This document shows, piece by piece, positions 1 to 9,029 of a stretch of 64,000 nt of DNA. How positions within the stretch are numbered: position 1 is the first letter of the stretch; each line of letters begins with the position of its first letter. The notes beneath the pieces are model-generated. The model was not told where the DNA came from, did not search any database, and saw only the letters and a program-made list of their open reading frames with translations. The stretch is from a virus. A program made the position numbers and the translations under genes. Where the stretch lies: positions 1-64,000 of the IMG/VR virus record IMGVR_UViG_3300017971_000008; one strand, written 5' to 3'.

Positions 1-2211
1 GATCACATTGGGGATACCTTTGAAGACCCGGGATATTTCAGCGAGTCCAGAGGGGCCAAACGGAGATGGTTTCGGCAAGGTCAATCAATGGAGTTAGAGG
101 ATCTCCCTGCGTGGCAGACTACATTCCCTGACGAGATCAAGCAGCTATGGTTTGATGGAAATAGAGAAGAAGCTCTTGACCAGTTGTTCCAGACCGATGG
201 CGGCTATGCTATCTATCAGCAGATACAGGAGGACTGGGGTGATGCGGAGTTTGCGGCTGCTGTGAGTGACCGTCATTCAAAGAATATGGAAGACCTCAAG
301 CGTAGCCGTAGTTCTGCTCGACGGAGGCGTCTTCGGCAAGGCTCCCGAAGGGCCAATGCCACCTCGTCGATCATAAGCAAAATCGACAACGACCCGCGCT
401 CGTACATCGGCGCGAAGAAGCTCATCGACCAGACTGACGACAAGCTGAAATTAGCCGAGAAACTCGAAGCCTACTTCACCAAGAGGGATGGAATCTCCAC
501 GGACGGCGTGAACTGGGGCAAGGTCGTGGATGCAGTCCATGCAAAGTTCGGTGAGGAAGCCGTGAAGGACAATGATGGGAAAGAAGCCCGTCGCAGACGT
601 GCTTTTCACATTCCGATAGAGGAAGTGGAGTTTGATCTTGAGATTATGGAAGACGATGTTCCTGTTCGCGGGAATGCCATAGTCTCTGGTGATGATGATC
701 TTGATAAGGAAGTTGAGGATGAGATTCTTGAGCGTCTTGAGACCGGCGATTTGTGGGCCTGGTGTACCGTTAAGGTCACTGCCGAGTGGGAAGCTGAGGA
801 TGGCCGTATTTTTAGCGGCGAGGACTATTTGGGGGGTTGCTCTTACAGGGATGAGGAAGACTTCACGGAGCCTGGGGGCTACTACGACGATATGAAGGAG
901 CAGGCCTATGCAGAGCTTCTTGCAGAGGCTTCAGGTGCAGATCCGCAACCGATGGACCCTCGCCAGCAGAAGCTTCCCGGAGTTGATGCCCGTCGCCAAG
1001 CCAAGAGCATAAAAGAAAAGCTGGAAGAGTTCCAAGGTGTGGAGATAATCTTCGAGGATACTGGAGATGAGGATACCGAATATATTGTCAAAGCACTTCA
1101 GGACGCAGGGGTTGATGCCAGTCTGGGTGACTACACTGAAGTGGATGGTGATAGTCTTGCCAATAGTGTGTACGCTGAAAACATCATCAAAGATATAGAA
1201 GCAATCGTTTTCGGTGATGATGACGAGGAAGAGGAACCTGAGCGTGGAGAGCGTTGGGAAGATCTGAGTGACGATGAGAAACGCTGGTACCACGAGGAAC
1301 AACGTATCATAGACAGAAACAGAGGTCTGGAATCTCGCCGCCATGCCCAGGATGATATGATTCCTCAAGTATGGGAGGGTTCTTTTTACGCTTTGGATTT
1401 TCCTTCCGGGACCGAGTTTATTGATGCCAGCTGGGTGGATGAGTCTCTTTCCGAATTGAAAAATGCTAATTTTGCTAAGGGAGGTGTCCCTGAAGATGTG
1501 CGGGAGGTCCAGGGCTGGGGTGCTCAGTTGGTTTCTCCTGATGGCGTTGAGTACACAGATTTAGAAGTGTTTGACACCGAGGATGAAGCTCGGGCGTCTT
1601 TGAAGAGGGGAAGAGGGGCTCGTCGCCAGGCCCAGACCTACGAATGGACCAACGACATCACCCGGCAGGCCTATGAGGTTCTGAACCGCGACAAGGCCAC
1701 TGTAGCCGCCGTGGAGGAACTCATGGCTGCTCATGCCGAGGACGCCGACAACACCATCCTAGTAGGCAACCTGGCACCTCTCCTTGGAAGTGAGATGGAT
1801 TTCACCGAGGGCAGCTCTCACGAGATTGTCTGGGAAGAGGTCATTGAGAACTTCCAAGGCGGCACCCCCGAGACCATGTACGATGAGAGCTACCAGATGG
1901 CCGCTTCCCGGCAGGCCATGCCCATGGAAGAGGACTTGGAGATGGACGGACCCCCGATGGAACTCGAAGAGTTCATCGATGAGGAACCGGCCCCCAAAGA
2001 GCCGCGCAAGTGGCCCGGTACCAAAGCCCCCATGGAGAACGGTGATAAAGCGAAGTTCAATGGGCATGACGGTCCCATCCGCGGGAAGATTGTGGAGATC
2101 GATGAGGCGGGAGATACCCTCATCCTGGAGAGCAAGGGGATGCAGTACCGGGTAGTGGTGGATGACGTGGAGGCTCTCCCGAGTACGATGAACAAGATGT
2201 GGAAAGAGTAG
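1..2211 (+). CDS. Acidic multi-module protein, 5' end outside the window (polyprotein-like)
   Basis: The frame is open from the first base, so the gene probably starts upstream; the first in-window ATG is at 88 (707 residues from there, used for numbering). Function not recognised. The protein is very acidic and built of modules separated by short basic motifs: RRRRLRQGSRRANA (78-91), RRRRAFH (168-174), ARRQAK (301-306), SRRHAQDD (416-423), ARRQAQTYE (511-519) and ASRQAMP (606-612); another, RRWFRQGQ, lies just before residue 1. The same [R/K]-x-A-Q motif ends the N-terminal leaders of the small proteins at 10.5-15.3 and 46-51 kb, and TYEW follows it both here and in the gene at 13215. I infer a proteolytically processed virion-internal polyprotein. 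Three bases separate it from the next gene. Confidence 0.75.
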   Translation, partial: DHIGDTFEDPGYFSESRGAKRRWFRQGQSMELEDLPAWQTTFPDEIKQLWFDGNREEALDQLFQTDGGYAIYQQIQEDWGDAEFAAAVSDRHSKNMEDLKRSRSSARRRRLRQGSRRANATSSIISKIDNDPRSYIGAKKLIDQTDDKLKLAEKLEAYFTKRDGISTDGVNWGKVVDAVHAKFGEEAVKDNDGKEARRRRAFHIPIEEVEFDLEIMEDDVPVRGNAIVSGDDDLDKEVEDEILERLETGDLWAWCTVKVTAEWEAEDGRIFSGEDYLGGCSYRDEEDFTEPGGYYDDMKEQAYAELLAEASGADPQPMDPRQQKLPGVDARRQAKSIKEKLEEFQGVEIIFEDTGDEDTEYIVKALQDAGVDASLGDYTEVDGDSLANSVYAENIIKDIEAIVFGDDDEEEEPERGERWEDLSDDEKRWYHEEQRIIDRNRGLESRRHAQDDMIPQVWEGSFYALDFPSGTEFIDASWVDESLSELKNANFAKGGVPEDVREVQGWGAQLVSPDGVEYTDLEVFDTEDEARASLKRGRGARRQAQTYEWTNDITRQAYEVLNRDKATVAAVEELMAAHAEDADNTILVGNLAPLLGSEMDFTEGSSHEIVWEEVIENFQGGTPETMYDESYQMAASRQAMPMEEDLEMDGPPMELEEFIDEEPAPKEPRKWPGTKAPMENGDKAKFNGHDGPIRGKIVEIDEAGDTLILESKGMQYRVVVDDVEALPSTMNKMWKE

Positions 2212-2214
2212 ACC

Positions 2215-3951
2215 ATGGACGAAGGATACACATTCACGCTCCAGGGTTACGACGTAGTTGTGAACGAGACCGAGAATTCCGAGGTTTTCCATGTTCAGAT
2301 TCATGAAGGTGGGGCGCCTGTCTATGAGACCGATGTCCCCATCACTTTGGAGGACGAGGAAATTATCCTTGATGAGGTAATCGATCACGCGGCCAAGGCT
2401 GCGATTGATATGTACGAGTCGGAGAAAGGTACCTTGGGACAAGGTGCTGAACCGCTAGAAATAGAGGCCAAAATGAAAAGAGGACAAGCGATAGCTTCCC
2501 CAGGATGCTACTGGATGGAGTCGTGCAACTACACCGAATGGCTCATGCAGCTCAAAGGCACCCCCTACGAGCAGCAGGCCATCGTTCTGCTTGAGGAACT
2601 TATCAACCTCCAGGCCCCAGGCGCGACCAACACCGAGCTGGATGCTTTGTATAAGCAGAAAAGCCAGGTGGAGCATGAGCTGGATCGGCTGAACCTGGAG
2701 AGACTCAAGACTGCCGATCCTCCCAAACAGATCGTTGTCATTGAGGCCAACCGTACCCGGCGTGTGAGCTTCTCCGGGTTAGACTGGGTCGAAGGTTTCC
2801 TGGATGCGTTCAAAGACCACAGGCTGGAGCCTCAGGCCATTCTCAAGGTCAAGGAACTGATCGACCTGGAAGCGGCCATCGACGTGGCCAGCGCCACCGA
2901 GAGTGGTACCTGGGACCAGCAGGACGAGGTTCGCCGGCAGATGGACGCACTGCTCATCGAGAAGACCAAGTCCGAGGTGGACCAGAAGCTCCCCCAGAGC
3001 GGCATCGAGGTGGCCCCTGAGATGGCCAACGACATCGCTGACCTGATGGAAGGCGTCTCGATGGACGCTCCCCTGGAGCCGATGGTGGCTCGTCGCCGGC
3101 AGGTTGCTTACGAGGAGTACTACCCCGGTGAACACGGGGAAGGTGCGACAAGCAACTCGATTCTGGATGCCATGGCCCGTGCCGTGTATGTGACCAGCTG
3201 GTCTAGTGAGTGGGAGTACCTGTGGGAAGACTATGAGGACGAGGTTATCGAAGAAGAAGCTGAAGAACTCGGAATCGAAGTTCCCAATTTCATGGGTGCT
3301 GAACTCATGTCGATTGCACCGCCCACTGAGAAAGAGGCTCATGACCTTGCCAAGAAAGTGTATGACGAAATCGAGCGCGATAACAATGTGAACCTCGAAG
3401 ACTTCATCCCGCCAGGAGAGGATGAGGACTTTGATCAGTTTGAGTTTGGTCACTATCTCATGATGGAGGTGCTGGGTTCTGGTGTTGCCTGGAGCGATGA
3501 CCACGAAGACCACGGGTTGAAGCTCCCGTGGGAGGAGGGGGTCCAAGTTGAGGGCCTGACTCCTTTGGTGAATGTCTTGTACGAGAAATATGGGGAGGGT
3601 CGCGAGGCTTCCAGAAAAGGCTGCCGCAGACCTGTTAGAAAGAGAGCCCAGGATGACAAGAAAGACCCTTTCGAGGTTGAGGAATTTGGTACGGAACTGG
3701 GGAAGGGTCACGGGGACCTGGACCCCGCGGAGGTTCCCGAAGCGACCCGAGTTCCTTTCGGCCCAGGCAACTACATAAAGCTCAAGAACGAGGTCAAGGT
3801 TCCGTTGTGGGGAGGAGCTTCTCGTACCATACCCAAAGGTACGAAAGGGTTTGTGGACTCTTTGTATGACGGCCACGGCGACCGTTTCTATATCAGAACT
3901 GAAGAAGGCGCTCTGTTCAGCACCGACCGAGATAATTTGGCAAAAGCTTAG
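2215..3951 (+). CDS. Acidic multi-module protein, second polyprotein-like gene
   Basis: 578 residues, starting 3 bases after the previous stop, so co-translated. No family recognised. Acidic modules are again separated by basic, Q-containing motifs: KMKRGQAIA (86-94), ARRRQVAYEEY (292-302) and VRKRAQDDK (474-482). The module after residue 480 is a compact 100-residue piece with a beta-rich end. Residues 135-260 look helical or coiled-coil (charged heptads around ALYKQKSQVEHELDRLNLE). Context and motif sharing suggest the same role as its upstream neighbour. A strong terminator follows at 3974. Confidence 0.75.
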   Translation: MDEGYTFTLQGYDVVVNETENSEVFHVQIHEGGAPVYETDVPITLEDEEIILDEVIDHAAKAAIDMYESEKGTLGQGAEPLEIEAKMKRGQAIASPGCYWMESCNYTEWLMQLKGTPYEQQAIVLLEELINLQAPGATNTELDALYKQKSQVEHELDRLNLERLKTADPPKQIVVIEANRTRRVSFSGLDWVEGFLDAFKDHRLEPQAILKVKELIDLEAAIDVASATESGTWDQQDEVRRQMDALLIEKTKSEVDQKLPQSGIEVAPEMANDIADLMEGVSMDAPLEPMVARRRQVAYEEYYPGEHGEGATSNSILDAMARAVYVTSWSSEWEYLWEDYEDEVIEEEAEELGIEVPNFMGAELMSIAPPTEKEAHDLAKKVYDEIERDNNVNLEDFIPPGEDEDFDQFEFGHYLMMEVLGSGVAWSDDHEDHGLKLPWEEGVQVEGLTPLVNVLYEKYGEGREASRKGCRRPVRKRAQDDKKDPFEVEEFGTELGKGHGDLDPAEVPEATRVPFGPGNYIKLKNEVKVPLWGGASRTIPKGTKGFVDSLYDGHGDRFYIRTEEGALFSTDRDNLAKA

Positions 3952-3973
3952 TTCCGCTTAGTTCCTCTCTCCC

Positions 3974-4006
3974 GAGGCCCCTGGTTCGCCTTTCGCCAGG
4001 GGCCTC
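3974..4006 (+). terminator. Strong stem-loop terminator
   Basis: Perfect 11-bp stem GAGGCCCCTGG / CCAGGGGCCTC with an 11-base loop, 22 bases after the stop of the gene ending at 3951, followed by AATTATTTG. It closes the operon of the two multi-module proteins. There is no long U tract, so its efficiency is uncertain. Confidence 0.75.
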
Positions 4007-4052
4007 AATTATTTGATTGACGATAACCTCCTCATATTTTAAGCTCTGATTC

Positions 4053-4147
4053 TCCATTCCGACAGAACTGGGTTGGCCTTCCTGGGCCGTTCAAACTTTT
4101 CCATTCGCTGGACAAAAACCGCACTCAGTTCTGTCGGTTCTTTTTTT
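4053..4147 (+). ncRNA. Putative small RNA with long closing stem and U-tract terminator
   Basis: A perfect 12-bp inverted repeat (CCGACAGAACTG at 4059-4070, CAGTTCTGTCGG at 4126-4137) encloses 55 bases and is followed by TTCTTTTTTT, a rho-independent terminator layout. A promoter-like TTGACG-N17-TAAGCT lies immediately upstream (about 4018-4046), placing the transcript start near 4053. No convincing reading frame lies inside. It could instead be only a second terminator; the upstream promoter makes a discrete roughly 90-base RNA plausible. Confidence 0.5.
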
Positions 4148-4192
4148 GACATTGACCTTCGCATATTGATAGCCTATTTTAAGGAGGTCAAT

Positions 4193-4366
4193 ATGAGACG
4201 TATAGATGAATCAATAGCAAGGGGCGCAGGCTGTGTGTACATCATGAGTGTTCCACTGCTTAAAGAACTCGCAAAGAGGTATGGTACAATGTCAGCTGCT
4301 GAAGTATTTGAGATGGAGAGGAGAAGACGTGAACAAAAAGTCGCAGAGAAAAAAGCGCAAGCGTAA
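4193..4366 (+). CDS. Small hypothetical protein (57 aa)
   Basis: ATG at 4193 follows AAGGAGG with ideal spacing; the frame is open further upstream but without a usable start. A promoter-like TTGACC-N17-TATTTT precedes it. The sequence is short and helical, ending in a strongly charged tail (EMERRRREQKVAEKKAQA), and terminates in KAQA, reminiscent of the A-Q motif discussed elsewhere. Function unknown. Confidence 0.6.
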   Translation: MRRIDESIARGAGCVYIMSVPLLKELAKRYGTMSAAEVFEMERRRREQKVAEKKAQA

Positions 4367-4460
4367 AGAGAAGCGGAGAGCCCAGGATGCTACAGTTCCC
4401 ATTAAGAAACCCAAGATACAGCCCCCACCTGTTCAGAAGGAACTTTCTGAAGATTTATAG
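4329..4460 (+). CDS. Very basic 43-aa protein with KRRAQD motif
   Basis: GTG start at 4329 preceded by GGAGAGGAG, overlapping the previous gene by 38 bases in another frame. The product is a lysine/arginine-rich N-terminus (KKRKRKEKRRAQD) followed by a proline-rich tail. KRRAQD matches the SRRHAQDD and RKRAQDD motifs of the two long proteins upstream, so this could be a minimal leader-plus-cargo protein. Start choice and coding status are moderately uncertain. Confidence 0.45.
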   Translation: MNKKSQRKKRKRKEKRRAQDATVPIKKPKIQPPPVQKELSEDL

Positions 4461-4470
4461 TCCGCTTTAA

Positions 4471-4490
4471 AAGTTCCAACGGTATATTAG
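4471..4490 (+). promoter_or_regulatory. GGTATATT promoter-like element
   Basis: AAGTTCCAACGGTATATTAG carries the GGTATATT core shared with the CAAACTTTTTTGGTATATT family and lies 43 bases before the start of the gene at 4533. Confidence 0.45.
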
Positions 4491-4532
4491 ATATGATGGT
4501 TTCGTTAACCCAATACTAGGAGGTGTTCGAGT

Positions 4533-5222
4533 ATGCGAGTTCCGTTGATGTTTGTGTTAGGTTCCGTGCTGGTAATGATGCTGGCTGCGGTGAGTGTAAG
4601 AGGTATGACCGATAAGGGCCTTAACCGGCCCGTTTCTATCGGTCAGTGGACAGAGAAGACAAAAAGGATAGCCGCGCAATCAGTGATCGGTGAAGCAGGG
4701 TGGGGCAGTTCAGAACGTCCGCATGAAGTTATGAATGAATGGGTTTCAATCATGCAGGTGTATGTGGTCAGGTATAGGGAGATACGGCAGACGGGCAGAA
4801 ACTGGTCTTTGTCGAAAGTTATCAGAAAGTATTCAGCTGCGGTGAAGAAAAGGAGTACTCATGCAAGGCCGTGGATACTTGGAATAGACAGAGAGTGCAA
4901 ACGTCCGCGAGGGTGGCCTCAGGAACTCAGGTGGAAGTCTGTACATAAGCCGATATGTGAAAGGGCCTTCCTTACTTTGGATAGGTGGGCCAATGGTGAT
5001 ATCAAGACCTTGACTCCTGAGGCAAATCATTATGGCGGCTCAATGGATGCATGGTATGCGGAGAAAGTAATGAAGTGGAAACGTGTACCGACTCCTCCAT
5101 ATTACGGTAACAAGTTTTATGATTCTCGCCGCCTTACAGGCAAGCCCCTCGTCGCACCCAGAATGGCAGCTCCTGGGATTCCGATGTTCGGGAACCTGGA
5201 ACTCGTCCGACCGAAGATTTAG
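4533..5222 (+). CDS. Secreted protein, possible cell-wall hydrolase-like
   Basis: 229 residues. Start at 4533 is supported by AGGAGGTG upstream. Residues 1-24 form a hydrophobic signal or anchor (MRVPLMFVLGSVLVMMLAAV). The mature part has AAQSVIGEAGWG near residue 48, a central Cys-containing ILGIDRECKRPRGWP and a late ANHYGG. This order vaguely recalls SleB-type cell-wall hydrolases (E near the start of the domain, NHY/F near the end), but I could not confirm the family. An exported lysis-related role is a guess. Confidence 0.55.
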   Translation: MRVPLMFVLGSVLVMMLAAVSVRGMTDKGLNRPVSIGQWTEKTKRIAAQSVIGEAGWGSSERPHEVMNEWVSIMQVYVVRYREIRQTGRNWSLSKVIRKYSAAVKKRSTHARPWILGIDRECKRPRGWPQELRWKSVHKPICERAFLTLDRWANGDIKTLTPEANHYGGSMDAWYAEKVMKWKRVPTPPYYGNKFYDSRRLTGKPLVAPRMAAPGIPMFGNLELVRPKI

Positions 5223-5228
5223 TCCTTC

Positions 5229-5280
5229 TCAAAAAAAAGAACCTCGATATATTGACAGGTTCTGAAAAATGTGCAGAATA
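5229..5280 (+). promoter_or_regulatory. Promoter with AACCT...AGGTT inverted repeat upstream of the helicase operon
   Basis: AGAACCT (5238-5244) and AGGTTCT (5256-5262) are complementary, and TTGACA (5252) is followed after 17 bases by AGAATA (5275), a good sigma70-type promoter. The arrangement A-tract, A(A/T)CCT, ATTGACAGGTT is repeated before the gene at 24447 and, partly, before 14078. A common regulator is a reasonable inference. Confidence 0.55.
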
Positions 5281-5327
5281 GTAGTTGTGAATCAATTTCC
5301 AAGCCTTTAACGGCAAAGGAGGTTACA

Positions 5328-7676
5328 TTGACAAAAACCCTAAACATAGCATGTGAGCTTCAACGGGCGGCGAACGCCTTGTCCCAAGTCTGTGATGGGG
5401 CTGTTGAGGATGATGGCATGGGCTACAACGCCTGTGACACGTCATTCGGCAAGTACATCGCCGCGGTGGACCCTTCGGAGTGGGATGACGAGATCTGCTT
5501 CGTAGTTCATCGTATGCTCAAGAAGTACCAGGAGCAACTCGAATCCTACGACATCATTTATGACGAGCTGCCCAGGCCCGAGGTCAAGTGGGAGAAGGCC
5601 CCTAAGCGCGGTGACGTCTCCAAGCGCATGAAATCCAAGGCTGCTCGGGCCGACTGCCTCAAGGAACTTCAGCGGGAGCGTTCTGAGGGCGGTGGCGCAC
5701 TGAATATCAAGAATACGTTCAAGAAGGTCATGATGTGCGGGTGGAGTGAAACGCATCAGGCTTTCGAGCTGGTGTCGCCTAAGGACTGGGACCTGGTGAA
5801 CCGTATCAAGGAAGCTAAGTACAAGGACCGTAAGTGGACCGGCATGGCCTGGTTGATGTCAGGTGCCGGTCTTCTGCTGCTTCCGGCCATATTAAATGAC
5901 TTCGATTTCGTCATCACGGACGAGGATCGTAAACGCCTGGACAAGATGATTAAGAAGGTCAAGGTTGAGCTGGCTGAAAAGGCTTCCAAGCCCCAGGTCT
6001 GGATCGAGGGCGATGTTGTCGTGACCAAGACTGATTACCATCCAGACCTTGTCCAGGTCATGCAGAACATCCAGGGTCGCAAATGGCGCGGTAGGGATGG
6101 TGGCCCTAAGGATGAGAACACTTTCCCGCTTAACGTAATCGCTGGCAGGCAGATTCTTGAGATGGTCGAACAGTTCAACCTCAGGGTTGCTGACGGCGTT
6201 AAGGGGCGGCTGGAGGATCTGGGTAAGGCGGCTGCCGAGCGTGTGAGTGCCAGCAACGCCCTGGATGCGGATCTGGACATCGAGGGCTTTGGTACCGACG
6301 AGCTGGTTCCTTATCCCTTCCAGAAGGGTGGCATCAAGTACGCCATGGGCGCGAAGAACACTTTTATCGCGGATGAGATGGGTCTTGGCAAGACCGTCCA
6401 GGCCCTCGGGACCTTGCAGGCCACTAACACCTACCCCGCGCTCGTTATCGTTCCTAAAGGTGTCAACCTTCAGTGGGTGCGTGAAGCCGGTAGGTGGCTC
6501 CCCGGTCGGAGCTGTCAGCTTGTACGCGGCACCAAGCCTGTCGAGTACACCGCAGAAATCGTGGTCATCAATTACGACATCCTTTTGAAGCACCTTCCAG
6601 GGCTCTTGGAACGCCCCTGGAAAGCCATTGTTCTCGACGAGAGCCACTACATCAAGAACCGCAAGGCGCAGCGCACAGCGGCTGCCATGGCGCTCTCAGC
6701 ACTCGATAGCCTCGAAGTCAGACTGTGCCTCACGGGTACCCCGGTTCTGAACAGGCCCATTGAGCTGGTTCAGCAGCTTACCTTTCTGGGTACCTTGAAC
6801 GACATGGGCGGTTTCTGGCATTTCGCCAAAAGGTTTTGTGACGCTCATGAAGCTGACGGGTTTTGGGATATGAACGGCGCCTCGAACCTGGAGGAGCTGT
6901 CTAAGCGGCTCAGGGCCACCTGCTTTGTGAGGCGCGAGAAGGCCGATGTCATCAAGGAACTCCCGCCCCTGCAACGGACTGTGGTTCCCGTCGAGCTGGA
7001 CAACCTGGCAACGTATGAGGCGGCTCTCGCGGATGTTATCTCCTGGATGAGGTCCAAGAAGGCTGATGGCAGCGCCGATGCAGACAAGCGTGAGTACACC
7101 ATCGAGGCCCTGGCGAAGATTGAGGGCCTGAAGCAACTGGTTGTCGAGCACAAGTTCAACAGTTGCGTTGAGTGGATTTCCAGCTTCCTGGACAGCGATG
7201 GTAAACTGGTGGTCTTCGCTCATCATCGCAACGTGCAGGACAAGCTGGCTGCGGCCCTGGCTGACTATAATCCCGCCAGGATCGTGGGCGCGATGAATGA
7301 TGAGGCTCGTAAAGGCCAGATTGACAAGTTCCGTAATGACGACTCCTGCCGGGTGGCCATCGTGTCCTTGAAGGCCGGTGGTACGGGCATCGACGGTTTG
7401 CAGATCGCTTCCAGCGTGGCCTTCGTCGAGTTCGGTTGGCACCCCGGTGAGATGGACCAGGCCGAGGCCAGGGTACACCGTATCGGTTCTGATGAAGGTG
7501 TGTCTGCGGTCAACTCCTACTGGCTGGGCGCCGAGGATACCTTTGACGATGACATTATCGGGCTTATTGAGGAGAAGCGGGTAGTCACCGAGGCCATTAA
7601 TGCGGGACGGGAAATCGAGGGGAATGTGGATATCGTGAGCTGGTTTGAGATGCTCACGGGAGTTGAGGAGAAGTAA
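5328..7676 (+). CDS. SNF2-family DNA helicase/translocase
   Basis: I place the start at the TTG at 5328, preceded by AAAGGAGG; an ATG 19 codons upstream has no such site. The 782-residue product has an unassigned N-terminal part of about 330 residues followed by a superfamily 2 SNF2 core. It shows Walker A GLGKT (near 352-356), motif II DESH (near 437), motif III LTGTP and the C-terminal helicase lobe ending in QAEARVHRIGS. Such proteins translocate on duplex DNA using ATP; in phages they are linked to replication, recombination or anti-host functions. First gene of an operon running to about 10.5 kb. Confidence 0.92.
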   Translation: MTKTLNIACELQRAANALSQVCDGAVEDDGMGYNACDTSFGKYIAAVDPSEWDDEICFVVHRMLKKYQEQLESYDIIYDELPRPEVKWEKAPKRGDVSKRMKSKAARADCLKELQRERSEGGGALNIKNTFKKVMMCGWSETHQAFELVSPKDWDLVNRIKEAKYKDRKWTGMAWLMSGAGLLLLPAILNDFDFVITDEDRKRLDKMIKKVKVELAEKASKPQVWIEGDVVVTKTDYHPDLVQVMQNIQGRKWRGRDGGPKDENTFPLNVIAGRQILEMVEQFNLRVADGVKGRLEDLGKAAAERVSASNALDADLDIEGFGTDELVPYPFQKGGIKYAMGAKNTFIADEMGLGKTVQALGTLQATNTYPALVIVPKGVNLQWVREAGRWLPGRSCQLVRGTKPVEYTAEIVVINYDILLKHLPGLLERPWKAIVLDESHYIKNRKAQRTAAAMALSALDSLEVRLCLTGTPVLNRPIELVQQLTFLGTLNDMGGFWHFAKRFCDAHEADGFWDMNGASNLEELSKRLRATCFVRREKADVIKELPPLQRTVVPVELDNLATYEAALADVISWMRSKKADGSADADKREYTIEALAKIEGLKQLVVEHKFNSCVEWISSFLDSDGKLVVFAHHRNVQDKLAAALADYNPARIVGAMNDEARKGQIDKFRNDDSCRVAIVSLKAGGTGIDGLQIASSVAFVEFGWHPGEMDQAEARVHRIGSDEGVSAVNSYWLGAEDTFDDDIIGLIEEKRVVTEAINAGREIEGNVDIVSWFEMLTGVEEK

Positions 7677-8108
7677 TTGAACGCACTAACCAAAGAAGAG
7701 GCCCTGGAGATAACTGCTCGACACTGCTACGGCAAGTCCTTTTCCGAGTACACCGATCCTGAGAGGGACCAGGTGGTGATTTCGGTCATCACCAAGATTG
7801 CCAAGCGCAGGATGGCTGGCAAGCCCGAGCCTCAATTCCAGGTGGATGACGAAGTCCTGGTGAAGCGCGGCAGGGCTCGTGGTGAGCTTGCAACGGTTAC
7901 TGCTCTGCGCTGGGACGATTGGGAGTACCGGTGGGAGGTCATCGTGTACACAGAAGGTACCGAACGCAGGATGGGTCGCAGGATGGGCGGTAAGGAATCT
8001 AGCTTTAAGCTGGTTAGCAGGCCTGAACCGGTTCAGGAGCAGGTATCTGAAGAGACTCGTAAACGCAGTGATGAGCTTATGAAAGCTCTGGAAAGTTTGG
8101 AGGGCTAG
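7677..8108 (+). CDS. Hypothetical protein, KOW-like beta segment
   Basis: 143 residues, TTG start directly abutting the helicase stop and preceded by GTTGAGGAGAAG. The N-terminus is helical. The middle (FQVDDEVLVKRGRARGELATVTAL...W) resembles a small KOW/Tudor-like barrel, but the match is too weak for assignment. Translational coupling to the helicase suggests a partner. Confidence 0.7.
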   Translation: MNALTKEEALEITARHCYGKSFSEYTDPERDQVVISVITKIAKRRMAGKPEPQFQVDDEVLVKRGRARGELATVTALRWDDWEYRWEVIVYTEGTERRMGRRMGGKESSFKLVSRPEPVQEQVSEETRKRSDELMKALESLEG

Positions 8109-8109
8109 A

Positions 8110-8718
8110 ATGACAAACGAAAGACAATACACAAAAGCGGTAGATTTTGGCGACATACCTGTTGGCAGGTTGTTTATCTACCACGAAACTGTCTGGGTTA
8201 AGGTTAATCGGAAGGACGCAGCTTTCCTCAATGCCGAGGGTCCTGGCGTTGCTCAGTTTGATTTGCTCCAGAAAAGCTTTTCCGAGGATGAGTCGAATGA
8301 GGATGCTCCTATCCAGCTCCTGGATGGCGGCATGGTCGCAGAACTCATCATAGAGAAGCACCAGGCCTTGCTCAGGGAGGCCGCGGAGCAGACGGCGCAG
8401 GAGACCCTGGACAAGGAAAAGAACAAGATAATGGAAGTGTATAAGGGCTACGGTTGGGTGATCACGAGGGAGTTCATCGATTCCCCGGAAGCCGTGGGTA
8501 AGATGGGTCCGAGGGATGTGGAGTTCTCTCAGGAATACATCGAAAAATATGGTGCCGAGTTCCAGATGTATGATGACGATGGGAACCTGTATTTCATCGG
8601 CAAGATTCTGGGCGACTACCAGGGCTTTGAGCCCCTGGACGACTTCGGTACTGCGTGGGCCGGTGCCACGTATATCAAGTACCTCAACCAGGAAACGAAC
8701 ACCTGGGAGATTATTTAG
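8110..8718 (+). CDS. Hypothetical protein (202 aa)
   Basis: ATG at 8110, one base after the previous stop, with GGAGGGC upstream. Residues 11-45 (VDFGDIPVGRLFIYHETVWVKVN) look like a small beta domain commonly seen in phage proteins of unknown role. Residues 80-115 are a charged helix rich in Q and E. Function unknown. Confidence 0.75.
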   Translation: MTNERQYTKAVDFGDIPVGRLFIYHETVWVKVNRKDAAFLNAEGPGVAQFDLLQKSFSEDESNEDAPIQLLDGGMVAELIIEKHQALLREAAEQTAQETLDKEKNKIMEVYKGYGWVITREFIDSPEAVGKMGPRDVEFSQEYIEKYGAEFQMYDDDGNLYFIGKILGDYQGFEPLDDFGTAWAGATYIKYLNQETNTWEII

Positions 8719-8727
8719 GAGGGCAAG

Positions 8728-8982
8728 ATGACTGATTCCCTGGAGAAACCGCAAGTGACAAAAATAATCAAGGGGCATTCTATAACTCTTGAGAAGAGGG
8801 TTCGTTATGTAGCGAGTCTGGCGGCGATCACGCAAGATCGCAGGATATATCCAGTATCGATACGCAAGTACGATGATTCTGAACTTGAAGTGGTGATTGC
8901 TGATCTTGAGTATGACCAAGCGAAAGAGCTGGTCAATGCTTTTAACAACGGGGCGAAAAGTCGTGATGGTAGGATTTGGTAA
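8728..8982 (+). CDS. Hypothetical protein (84 aa)
   Basis: ATG with TTAGGAGGGC upstream, 9 bases after the previous stop. A mixed alpha/beta protein with no recognised motif, and the last gene directly coupled to the helicase group. Confidence 0.65.
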   Translation: MTDSLEKPQVTKIIKGHSITLEKRVRYVASLAAITQDRRIYPVSIRKYDDSELEVVIADLEYDQAKELVNAFNNGAKSRDGRIW

Positions 8983-9029
8983 CATGTGTCTTTCGTTTGA
9001 AAGGGCTTTGACGAAAATGGAGGTGTTAT

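Noticed and set aside
2779-3876. Long leftward open frame (365 codons) opposite the second multi-module gene
   Set aside because: No ribosome binding site, lies wholly antisense to a well-supported gene, composition is that of a reverse-complement shadow (His/Val/Leu-rich).
4073-4192. N-terminal extension of the small gene at 4193
   Set aside because: It would read through the small-RNA stem and U tract; the AAGGAGG before 4193 decides the start.
8077-8985. Leftward open frame of 302 codons
   Set aside because: Antisense to two rightward genes with good start signals; no own ribosome binding site.
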